64,000 bases of DNA from Actinomycetota bacterium (GTDB taxonomy: Bacteria > Actinomycetota > Nitriliruptoria > Nitriliruptorales > Nitriliruptoraceae), in contig JAHWKY010000012.1 of the NCBI GenBank assembly GCA_019347575.1, forward strand, positions 66,648 to 130,647, read 5' to 3'. The position numbers and the translations under genes were made by a program. Shown piece by piece: positions 57,866-64,000 of this stretch. The notes beneath the pieces are model-generated. The model was given only the letters and a program-made list of their open reading frames with translations, did not search any database and was not told where the DNA came from. How positions within the stretch are numbered: position 1 is the stretch's first letter; every line of letters starts with the position of its first letter.

Positions 57866-58010
57866 GGCGCGCGCGAGCGCCGCGACATCGCTCCGGCGGC
57901 GCGCGGTGCCGAACCGCATCAGGCGGCGCGCGCGAGCGCCGCGACATCGCCCCGGCGGCGCGCGGTGCCGAACCGCATCAGGCGGCGCGCGCGAGCGCCG
58001 CGACATCGAA
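57866..58010. repeat. 59-bp tandem repeat derived from the SDR gene's 3' end
   Basis: Units start at 57866, 57925 and 57984, 59 bases apart, differing by about one base. The third unit is the natural end of the SDR gene (last 9 codons and stop 57978-57980). The first two are noncoding copies of that end beyond the stop. The unit is palindrome-rich (GGCGCGCGC, GCCGCCGG-like). Confidence 0.85.
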
Positions 58011-58919
58011 CGTCACGCCGGTCTCACGCTCGCTGACCTCCCACAGCGTGCGCGCGGGCTTGCGCGCGACCGACCAGCCCACGAGGGGCCGACGGACGGC
58101 CGCCCCGGTGTTGACGAACCGGGGCGCGTACAGCTGCCCTCCCCGCGCTGCCGGATCGGTGGCGGCGCGCAGCTGCGGCAGCGCCCCGCGCTCCACCGAC
58201 ATCCCGGTGTTGCGTGACATCCACGCCCAGAAGCGCGGTCCGAACCCACCCTCGTTTGCCTCGACCGTGCGCTTCTGCAGGTCGCTGTAGGTCAGGCCAG
58301 GGTGGGCCACCAGCGACTCGACCGGCGCCCCGGCCGCCTCGAGGCGTCGGTTCAGCTCCACCGCGAAGTGCAGGTTGGCGAGCTTGCTCTGCCCGTACGC
58401 GCGCCAGGGCCCGTACCGCTTCTCGAGGTGCGGGTCATCGGCGCTCACCGGCAGGCTGAGGAACCGCGCGGTCGACGTCACCGTGACCACGCGCCCCGCA
58501 CCGCTGGCGATCAGCGCCGGTAGCAGCCGCGCGGTCAGCACGAAGTGGCCGAGGTGGTTGGTGGCGAGCTGCAGCTCGAAGCCGTCCTCGGTGCGGATCT
58601 CGGGTGTCGCCATCACCCCGGCGTTGTTGACCAGGATGTCGAGCCGTGGGTGCCCGGCGAGGATGGTCGCGGCGGCCTCCTCGACCGAGGCCATCGAGCT
58701 GAGGTCGAGCGCCACCACCTCCAGTGACGCGCCCGGGACATCCTTCTCGATGTCGGTGCGGGCCTGCTCGGCCTTGTCCAGGTTGCGTGCGGCCATGACC
58801 ACGTGAGCGCCCTTGCGAGCGAGCTCGCGCGCGGTCTGGAGTCCGAGCCCGCCGTTGGCGCCGGTCACGACCGCGACGCGGCCGGTCTGATCGGGGATGT
58901 CGTCAGCGGTCCAGGTCAC
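57978..58919 (-). CDS. SDR-family oxidoreductase (retinol dehydrogenase-like)
   Basis: 313 residues from GTG 58919 (CAGGAGT upstream). NADP loop VVTGANGGLGLQTARELARKG (TGxNxGLG), basic R after strand 2 (MAARNLDKA) for NADP, LVNNAGVMA, catalytic Ser in VTVTSTARF and Y-G-Q-S-K (RAYGQSKLANL). The long C-terminus (GALPQLRAATDPAARGGQLYAP...) fits the classical RDH/WWOX-like group. Substrate unknown. Its 3' end is tandemly duplicated. Confidence 0.9.
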   Translation of the reverse strand: MTWTADDIPDQTGRVAVVTGANGGLGLQTARELARKGAHVVMAARNLDKAEQARTDIEKDVPGASLEVVALDLSSMASVEEAAATILAGHPRLDILVNNAGVMATPEIRTEDGFELQLATNHLGHFVLTARLLPALIASGAGRVVTVTSTARFLSLPVSADDPHLEKRYGPWRAYGQSKLANLHFAVELNRRLEAAGAPVESLVAHPGLTYSDLQKRTVEANEGGFGPRFWAWMSRNTGMSVERGALPQLRAATDPAARGGQLYAPRFVNTGAAVRRPLVGWSVARKPARTLWEVSERETGVTFDVAALARAA

Positions 58920-59053
58920 GGGGACTCCTGCGGGTGACGGTCGGGGGCATGCAACCACGCGGGACGCTCGTGTCCACAGGGGCGACGAGATCAACGTTCC
59001 GCTTCGGCGGGGCGCGGCGCAGACTCGCGTGAGGTCGATCGAGGAGGGACCTC

Positions 59054-59719
59054 GTGGAGCGGACGACTTCACACCCGGCAGTGCAAGAGGGCTTGGCCGC
59101 CATCGAGACCGCGGTGGCCGGCATCGACGAGGCCAAGAACCTGCTCGCCGAGGCGCGGCGGGACATCGTGCGCAGACTCCGGGAGGTGATCGTCGACGAC
59201 GATCCACCGCTCGAGCTGCTGCGGGAGCTGTACTGGCACCACGACGAGGTGCGCGTACGCGACCTCGCCGAGGGCTTCGGCGTGACACCGCAGGTGCTGC
59301 GTCAGCTCGCGGGGCGTCTCCAGGTCGAGACGACCTGCAGCGACTGCGGGGAGCCGATGACCGTCGAGCGCCGATCGCGGTCGGACGAGATCCGCTCGCG
59401 TTCGACGTGTCCGCCGTGTCGCCGACGGTGGATGGACCGCTTCACCGGCTACGACAACGTCGCGCGGTTCCACCCGCCCGCCGGCGCCCCGTACGGGGCG
59501 CCGTACCGCGACTCCACGGATGGTGCGTTCGGCGAGCTGCAGGAGTACCTCGCGCTGAGCCTCGGCCCCGGCGAGTGCGACGGCAGCCTCCAGCTCACCG
59601 AGGAGTGGGCGAGGTCAGCGGGACGCGACGTGGATGGCGTCCTCGCGACGGTCCGCGAGTTCGGCGGGTACTGCGACTGCGAGGTGCTCTACAACGTGCC
59701 GCCCGACGTCTTCGCCTAA
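59054..59719 (+). CDS. Zinc-ribbon + DUF2695-like protein
   Basis: 221 residues from GTG 59054 (GAGGAGGG upstream). N-terminal helices to about residue 85, including an HTH-like VRVRDLAEGFGVTPQVLRQLAG; a four-Cys ribbon CSDCGEP...CPPCRRRW (about residues 95-120); and a C-terminal block GPGECDGSLQLTEEWARS and FGGYCDCEVLYNV, the DUF2695 hallmark. Probably a DNA/RNA-associated regulator. It ends 2 bases before the first copy of a 47-bp palindromic repeat. Confidence 0.75.
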   Translation: MERTTSHPAVQEGLAAIETAVAGIDEAKNLLAEARRDIVRRLREVIVDDDPPLELLRELYWHHDEVRVRDLAEGFGVTPQVLRQLAGRLQVETTCSDCGEPMTVERRSRSDEIRSRSTCPPCRRRWMDRFTGYDNVARFHPPAGAPYGAPYRDSTDGAFGELQEYLALSLGPGECDGSLQLTEEWARSAGRDVDGVLATVREFGGYCDCEVLYNVPPDVFA

Positions 59720-59721
59720 CG

Positions 59722-59830
59722 AGCGGGTGCAGATCGACCCGCTACCCGGGCCCCGATGCACACGCTCGCCGTAGCCCCACCCCAGCGGGTGCAGATCGAC
59801 CCGCTACCCGGGCCCCGATGCACACGCTCG
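59722..59830. repeat. Two copies of a 47-bp palindromic repeat
   Basis: Copies 59722-59768 and 59784-59830 are identical, 62 bases apart. Each holds AGCGGGT-GCAGATCG-ACCCGCT and a CCCGGG centre, and its ends GAGCGGGTGCA / TGCACACGCTC also pair imperfectly. A diverged third copy is at 60178-60225. They occupy the gap between two convergent genes. Confidence 0.85.
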
Positions 59831-59849
59831 CACGTCGGATCGGTGCGCG

Positions 59850-60092
59850 TCACGCCCCGCCGGTCGACTCGACGTCGCGAGCCTCGTCGAACTCAGCGTC
59901 CTCGGTGACGAACTCCGCCGGGGCGCCCGACTCCGAACCGGCGTCCTCACGCAAGGGGTCCTCGTTGGCCTGCGGGGCGTCGGGGCGGCCGCCCTCGTCC
60001 TGCGCCCCGGCATCGCGGGGGCTGTTGGGCCCCTCGTCGATCGACTCCGCGCGGTCGGGACCGTCGGTCTCGGGACCCACGGTGTCGCTCAT
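59850..60092 (-). CDS. Small acidic disordered protein
   Basis: 80 residues from ATG 60092 (GGAGAGGCG upstream). Strongly acidic, rich in Asp, Glu, Gly and Pro (DTVGPETDGPDRAESIDEG, EDAGSESGAPAEF, TEDAEFDEARDVE), without hydrophobic core. It is probably intrinsically disordered. No family recognised. It lies between copies of the 47-bp repeat on both sides. Confidence 0.55.
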   Translation of the reverse strand: MSDTVGPETDGPDRAESIDEGPNSPRDAGAQDEGGRPDAPQANEDPLREDAGSESGAPAEFVTEDAEFDEARDVESTGGA

Positions 60093-60177
60093 CGCCTCTC
60101 CGGTCTGTCGCGTAGCGCCAGGGTCTCCCACGCACTGATCCCGTCCGCGCCCCGCGCCCCGCCCGAACGACCAACCT

Positions 60178-60225
60178 CAGTGGGTGCAGATCGACCCGGC
60201 ACCCGGGTTCGGATGCACACGCTCA
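60178..60225. repeat. Diverged third copy of the 47-bp palindromic repeat
   Basis: Shares GGGTGCAGATCGACCCG, CACCCGGG and GATGCACACGCTC with the copies at 59722 and 59784, with roughly seven substitutions. Located just after the stop of the LPATG protein. Confidence 0.75.
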
Positions 60226-60237
60226 GAGGAGGAGGGG

Positions 60238-62979
60238 TCAGGGGCGGCCGAGGGCGTGGGCGCCCAGACCGGTGAGGCCGAACAGCAGCAGCGCGAGCGG
60301 GGCGAGGCCACCGCCGGTCGCCGGGAGCGCCCCGGCGTGGCCCGCCACCTCACCGGCAACATGGACGTGCGCCGCACCCGCGAGCGACGCGGTGGCCTCG
60401 AGCTCCGGAACCGAGCGGTCGGACGGCGCGACCGTCGCGGCGCGCCCCGAAGCGTCGAAGCGCACCTCGACCGCCTCGGGACCGTCGGCGCCCTCGACGC
60501 AGTAGATGTAGGCGGCTCCGTCGCGGTCGACGGGCTGGCCGATCGCCGTGAGGAAGCCCTCGACGTTGCCTCCGAGCGCGGCGTGGATGTCCTCGTGCTG
60601 CAGCGTGGAGTTGTCGGTGACGCACTCACCGCCGCCGTAGACGGCGCGCTCCCACATGCGCAGGTAGGACTCCGAACCGTTGAGCATGTCCGCCATGATC
60701 GCCTCGGCACCACGCCGGTCCGCGTGGCGCTCATCCGCGGCGAGGCGCAGCTCGTGGAACCAGTCGGCGAACAGCCCGTAGTGCGCGACGCCGTCCGTGT
60801 TGATGTCGTAGGTCCGCAGGCCGGAGGTGTGCTGCAGCACGCGAACGCCGCCGACCGGTGCCTCCCACCCGCCGGCGTAGTCGACTGGCTCGGCAGGGTC
60901 GTCGCGTGGGCTCGGCTGACCCCCGAAGCCGTTGGTGTCCGCGCCGTATCCGAGCCCGAAGAAGTGTCCCTCCGGAGCGTTGGCGTCGGCCCAGTCCCGG
61001 TGCCGCTCCCACCGGTCGGTGAAGCCGGCCGCGTCGTCGGTGCGGGGCGCGACGTGACCGTCGAGCTGGTAGATGCGCTGGTACGCCACGTCGTTGGCCC
61101 AGCTGTGGCTGGAAACGACGGCCGGCTGGATCGCGGGGCGATCCTCGGCTGCGGCGGCGTCCTGCTCCGCCGGGATGAGCTCGTGCTCGATGAGGTCGAG
61201 CGCCCCCCGGATACCCGAGGCGCTCATGTGGTCGGGGTCGAGGATCATGCCCTTCTCGACCATGCGCGTGACGAGGTGGCGTCCGAGTTCGCTCAGCCCG
61301 CGGGTGTTGCAGTGCGGAGCGGCCGGGTAGGCCGGGGCGACGAAACCCTTGGTCGGGGCGAACTGGTCGATGATGGCACCCGCGAGGACGTCGATCTCGT
61401 CCTGGCCGCCGTCGGGGAAGTCGTCCTCGAAGTTGATCTGGGTCTTGTCGTGCTCGTGGTGGACGTGGCCCTCGTCCTCCTCACAGGCCTGCATGTCCCA
61501 CCAGTGGCCGGTCACCCACCGGTTGCCGGTGTTGACGACGATCCCGGTCGCCCCGCCATCACCGGTCACTCCGCTGAGCGCGTTGTCGAACTTGTTGATC
61601 AACTCCATCTGACGCACGCCCATGTCGTAGACCTCGTCGAGGCGTTGGTCGATCTCCGCCTCGGTGCACTGGGGGACGTCGAAGATCTCGCCGCAGTCGA
61701 ACGGCACCGACACCTCGATGCCGAGCACGACCGCGAGGCGCCCCGCGTTGATGGTCTCACGCGCCTGCGTCGGCGAGGTGACGATGCGCAGCCAGCCCTC
61801 GCCCGGTCCGCCGCTCTGGGCGTCGATGTAGTCCTGTAGCTCGAACAGGCGCAGAGCCTGCAGCCGCACCCCGTCCATCTCGTTGCACGAGTTGCGCTTG
61901 TGCGGGTAGGCCTGACACAGCGCGGTGTTGTCGACCAGAAGGTTGGTCATCAGCCGCAGCCCGCCGAGGTGCGCGCGCTCCAGCCAGCGGTAGTAGAACT
62001 GCTCGTGGGTCAGCGAGTCGTGCCGCGGCCAGTACCCGAAGGTCGGCCAGCCGACGGTGTCGTGGCCGGCGACCGGATCGCCACCGGAGACGACGATCTC
62101 CAGGACCGCTCCGTGGCCACCCGGCTCGTGGTCCTCGCAGTCGACGAGGGCGTACTCGACGCCGTACGGGTGCCAGGGTCGACCGCAACGCACCTCACCG
62201 CCGAGGAACTCGAACGCCATGCCGTGCACGTGCGCCTCGAAGAACCCCTGCACGGCCGCGGCGGGACCGTCGGGGTTCGGGGCGGGCTCGCCCACGGTGT
62301 CGGTGGAGATCTCGGGCCAGTTCGCACACCCGCTGCCGTTGGGGTCGTCGTCGGTGAGGTCGTCGTCGGCGACGTGGTGGAAGGCGAACTCGCCGAGCGC
62401 GTAGCCGCCGTCGGACTCGGGCAGGCGCACGTGGTAGCTCTGGGTCTCGCCGGCCTCGACCTCGACCTTGCGGTCGGGGTCGTCACCGGTCGCGACGATC
62501 TCCCAGTCGCCCTGCGGGCTCGGCTCGGTCGCGATCGCGGCGGCCCCGGGGATCGCCCCGGCGACGAAGTCGGTCGGGGCGGTCACGTACCCGCGCACGT
62601 CCCACCACCCGTCCTCGTAGGCGGTGTCGGGACCCTCGTTGGTGGCGAGGAGGTAGCGCCCCAGGCGCGTCGCCTGCAGGTGCAGCGGCGTCGCCGCGTC
62701 GGCGTCGTCGGTCAGCGTGACCCGGTTGCCGTCGCGAGACAGCCACTGGCCGTCGGGGCGCTGCATCGTGTAGCAGCCGCCCGCGAGCGCGTAGCGGTCC
62801 TCGGGCTGCGACAGCCGGTCGTCGACGTCGCGGTCCTCGACCAGTTGGAACGGCGTGATCAGCGCAGGTGACGCCGGGTCGGGGTCGGCGCCCGCCCCGG
62901 CGGCTGGCAGCACCATCGTGAGCGCGGCGAGCGCGGCCCCGACCGCGGCAGCACGCTCGACATGGAGGTAGCGACGCAT
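60238..62979 (-). CDS. Cell-wall-anchored (LPATG) M19-like/amidohydrolase-type protein
   Basis: 913 residues from ATG 62979; signal peptide about 1-30. N-terminal about 180 residues include an F5/8- or ricin-like module (GGCYTMQRPDGQWLSRDGNR). The catalytic part begins AHVHGMAFEFLGG (metal H-x-H) and continues through LINKFDNALSGVTGD, EKGMILDPDHMSASG and AVVSSHSWAN, resembling the TIM barrel of membrane dipeptidase (M19). The C-terminus LPATG-GGLAPLALLLFGLTGLGAHALGRP is a sortase signal (motif, hydrophobic span, Arg). Expected to be surface-anchored and hydrolyse peptide or amide bonds. Single gene, divergent from the nitrilase. Confidence 0.82.
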   Translation of the reverse strand: MRRYLHVERAAAVGAALAALTMVLPAAGAGADPDPASPALITPFQLVEDRDVDDRLSQPEDRYALAGGCYTMQRPDGQWLSRDGNRVTLTDDADAATPLHLQATRLGRYLLATNEGPDTAYEDGWWDVRGYVTAPTDFVAGAIPGAAAIATEPSPQGDWEIVATGDDPDRKVEVEAGETQSYHVRLPESDGGYALGEFAFHHVADDDLTDDDPNGSGCANWPEISTDTVGEPAPNPDGPAAAVQGFFEAHVHGMAFEFLGGEVRCGRPWHPYGVEYALVDCEDHEPGGHGAVLEIVVSGGDPVAGHDTVGWPTFGYWPRHDSLTHEQFYYRWLERAHLGGLRLMTNLLVDNTALCQAYPHKRNSCNEMDGVRLQALRLFELQDYIDAQSGGPGEGWLRIVTSPTQARETINAGRLAVVLGIEVSVPFDCGEIFDVPQCTEAEIDQRLDEVYDMGVRQMELINKFDNALSGVTGDGGATGIVVNTGNRWVTGHWWDMQACEEDEGHVHHEHDKTQINFEDDFPDGGQDEIDVLAGAIIDQFAPTKGFVAPAYPAAPHCNTRGLSELGRHLVTRMVEKGMILDPDHMSASGIRGALDLIEHELIPAEQDAAAAEDRPAIQPAVVSSHSWANDVAYQRIYQLDGHVAPRTDDAAGFTDRWERHRDWADANAPEGHFFGLGYGADTNGFGGQPSPRDDPAEPVDYAGGWEAPVGGVRVLQHTSGLRTYDINTDGVAHYGLFADWFHELRLAADERHADRRGAEAIMADMLNGSESYLRMWERAVYGGGECVTDNSTLQHEDIHAALGGNVEGFLTAIGQPVDRDGAAYIYCVEGADGPEAVEVRFDASGRAATVAPSDRSVPELEATASLAGAAHVHVAGEVAGHAGALPATGGGLAPLALLLFGLTGLGAHALGRP

Positions 62980-63071
62980 GAGAGGCCTTCGGGCGGGACC
63001 GATCCGGGCGTTACCTCGGGTATTCGCCCCGACACCCCTCGTTCCCTGCCGCGCGCCCCGCCCGCCCCGAC

Positions 63072-63119
63072 CTCCACTGCGTGGAGACTTGTGCTCACCT
63101 GTGAGGCTAAGTCTCCACG
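63072..63119. promoter_or_regulatory. Alternative hairpins between the LPATG protein and the nitrilase
   Basis: GTGGAG (63081-63086) can pair with CTCCAC just before it (63072-63077) or, as the extended CGTGGAGACTT (63080-63090), with the perfect complement at 63109-63119. Inside the larger loop CTCAC-CT-GTGAG forms a nested stem. The structure is 30-55 bases before the nitrilase start and could be an operator or mutually exclusive RNA fold. Confidence 0.5.
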
Positions 63120-63173
63120 GAGGCGGGGTCGGAGCGGGAGAGACGGACGATGGAGTCACCGATCGGAGCCAGC

Positions 63174-64000
63174 ATGCGCGTCGCCGTGACCAACATCCGC
63201 CCCGCGTGGCTGCAGCCCGCCGAGAGCACCAAGATCGTGGTGCGCACGCTCGAGGAGGCAGCCGCGCAGGACGTGCGGCTCATCACGTTCGGCGAGACGC
63301 TGCTGCCGGGCTACCCGATGTGGGCCAACTGGACCGACACCTCCGACCTGCGCAACCGCTCCGCCGCCGACGCCTACGCCCGCTACCTCGCGGCCGCGGT
63401 GGATCTCGACGGGCCCGAGGTCCGCGAGGTGGCGACCGCTTGTATCGACCTCGGGATGTTCTGCTACCTCGGCATCGCCGAACGTCACCACGGCTCCACC
63501 TTCGCGACGCTGGTCGCGATCAGTCCCGACCGCGGGATCGTCGGGGCGCACCGCAAGCTGCGGCCGACCTACGCCGAGCGGCTCGTGTGGTCGCCGGGTG
63601 ACGGCAACGGCTTGCGCTGCCACGACCTCGACGGCTGGCGCGTCGGCGGGTTGAACTGTTGGGAGAACTGGATGCCGCAGGCTCGCGCGGCGCTCTACGC
63701 CGACGGCGAGTTGCTCCACGTCGCTGCCTGGCCAGGCGCACGACGACTCACCAAGGACATCACGAGGTTCACGGCCCTCGAGGGTCGCGTGTTCGCCCTC
63801 GCGTCAGGCGGCGTCATGGACGCGACCTCCGTGCCGGACGACTTCCCGCTCCGCGACCAGCTGCTCGACGCCCTCGAGGCCGGGGGGTTCGACTACGACG
63901 GCGGCGCGGCGATCGCCGGACCGGATGGGGCGTGGGTGCTCGAACCGACGAGCGAGGAGGGCATCCACGTCGCCGACCTCGATCTCGACTCGGTGCGGCG
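63174..64000 (+). CDS. Nitrilase/carbon-nitrogen hydrolase (C-terminus outside window)
   Basis: 275 codons visible. The nitrilase triad is complete: E41 in TFGETLLPGYP, K128 in AHRKLRPTY, and C162 in GGLNCWENWMPQARAALY, a block specific to true nitrilases and cyanide-degrading enzymes. Hydrolyses R-CN to acid and ammonia in the cytoplasm. ATG 63174 has GGAG five bases upstream; in-frame ATG 63150 with GGGAGAG is an alternative adding eight residues. The frame runs off the right edge. Confidence 0.92.
   Translation, partial: MRVAVTNIRPAWLQPAESTKIVVRTLEEAAAQDVRLITFGETLLPGYPMWANWTDTSDLRNRSAADAYARYLAAAVDLDGPEVREVATACIDLGMFCYLGIAERHHGSTFATLVAISPDRGIVGAHRKLRPTYAERLVWSPGDGNGLRCHDLDGWRVGGLNCWENWMPQARAALYADGELLHVAAWPGARRLTKDITRFTALEGRVFALASGGVMDATSVPDDFPLRDQLLDALEAGGFDYDGGAAIAGPDGAWVLEPTSEEGIHVADLDLDSVR

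Noticed and set aside
59722-60225. Possible CRISPR array
   Set aside because: Only three copies, unequal spacing (62 and about 394 bases), one diverged, no cas genes; better described as palindromic repeats.
60184-61839. 551-codon plus-strand frame opposite the LPATG protein
   Set aside because: Val/Asp/Gly-rich antisense; the minus-strand frame has signal peptide, metal motifs and sortase signal.

Overview
High-GC (roughly 70 percent or more) genomic DNA, very probably chromosomal, from an actinobacterium. GTG starts are frequent, 4-base ATGA/GTGA gene overlaps are common, the NADP isocitrate dehydrogenase is of the monomeric type, and there are an acyl-ACP desaturase, a protein with three cell-wall-binding repeats (CWB2), a cell-wall-anchored LPATG protein and, at the right edge, a nitrilase. 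This mix fits a deep-branching lineage such as the Nitriliruptoria/Egibacter group. That placement is inferred from gene content and was not tested by a search. No rRNA, tRNA, CRISPR array or phage block was seen.

Left part (1-21 kb). The window opens with a truncated secreted endonuclease/exonuclease/phosphatase-fold protein and two decayed genes. An XRE regulator plus nucleotidyltransferase pair (toxin-antitoxin-like) and two small metabolic genes follow. Seven tightly packed minus-strand genes (10296 down to 4851) encode an ECF sigma factor, a zinc-finger anti-sigma/membrane protein, an ABC ATPase, two ABC-2 permeases and two further membrane proteins. Then come a Cu/Zn SOD-like secreted protein, an MNT-HEPN toxin-antitoxin pair, a metallopeptidase with a leader resembling eCIS cargo, a glycosyltransferase/glycogen-debranching pair, an acyl-ACP desaturase divergent from a PucR regulator across a perfect dyad, and a GNAT-AAA+ fusion.

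Middle (21-45 kb). This part is rich in secreted proteins (LVIVD propeller, CHRD, cupredoxin lipoprotein, CWB2 protein, S15/CocE hydrolase), one-gene regulators beside their probable targets (HxlR, ArsR, TetR) and small detoxification enzymes. Two copies of a roughly 1.1-kb module stand out (25806-26875 and 35785-36893). Each is one gene (AbiEi-type winged helix plus PD-(D/E)XK/DUF559 nuclease) bracketed by a near-identical long palindrome on both sides. The first copy sits exactly where a CocE/NonD hydrolase gene has lost its 5' half. This is the best candidate for an undescribed mobile system in the window.

Right part (45-64 kb). A SoxR gene faces a textbook 19-bp-spacer SoxR promoter that drives an SDR and a QueA-like gene. 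Further on are a TPR-LuxR regulator with a 27-codon overlapping ORF, a MocR regulator next to an EamA exporter, monomeric isocitrate dehydrogenase, a 913-residue LPATG-anchored M19-like hydrolase and the nitrilase. Intergenic spaces carry several families of short palindromic tandem repeats.

At least four genes have frame breaks or are clear remnants. Because some breaks lie at short homopolymers, true decay and sequencing error cannot be separated from the sequence alone.
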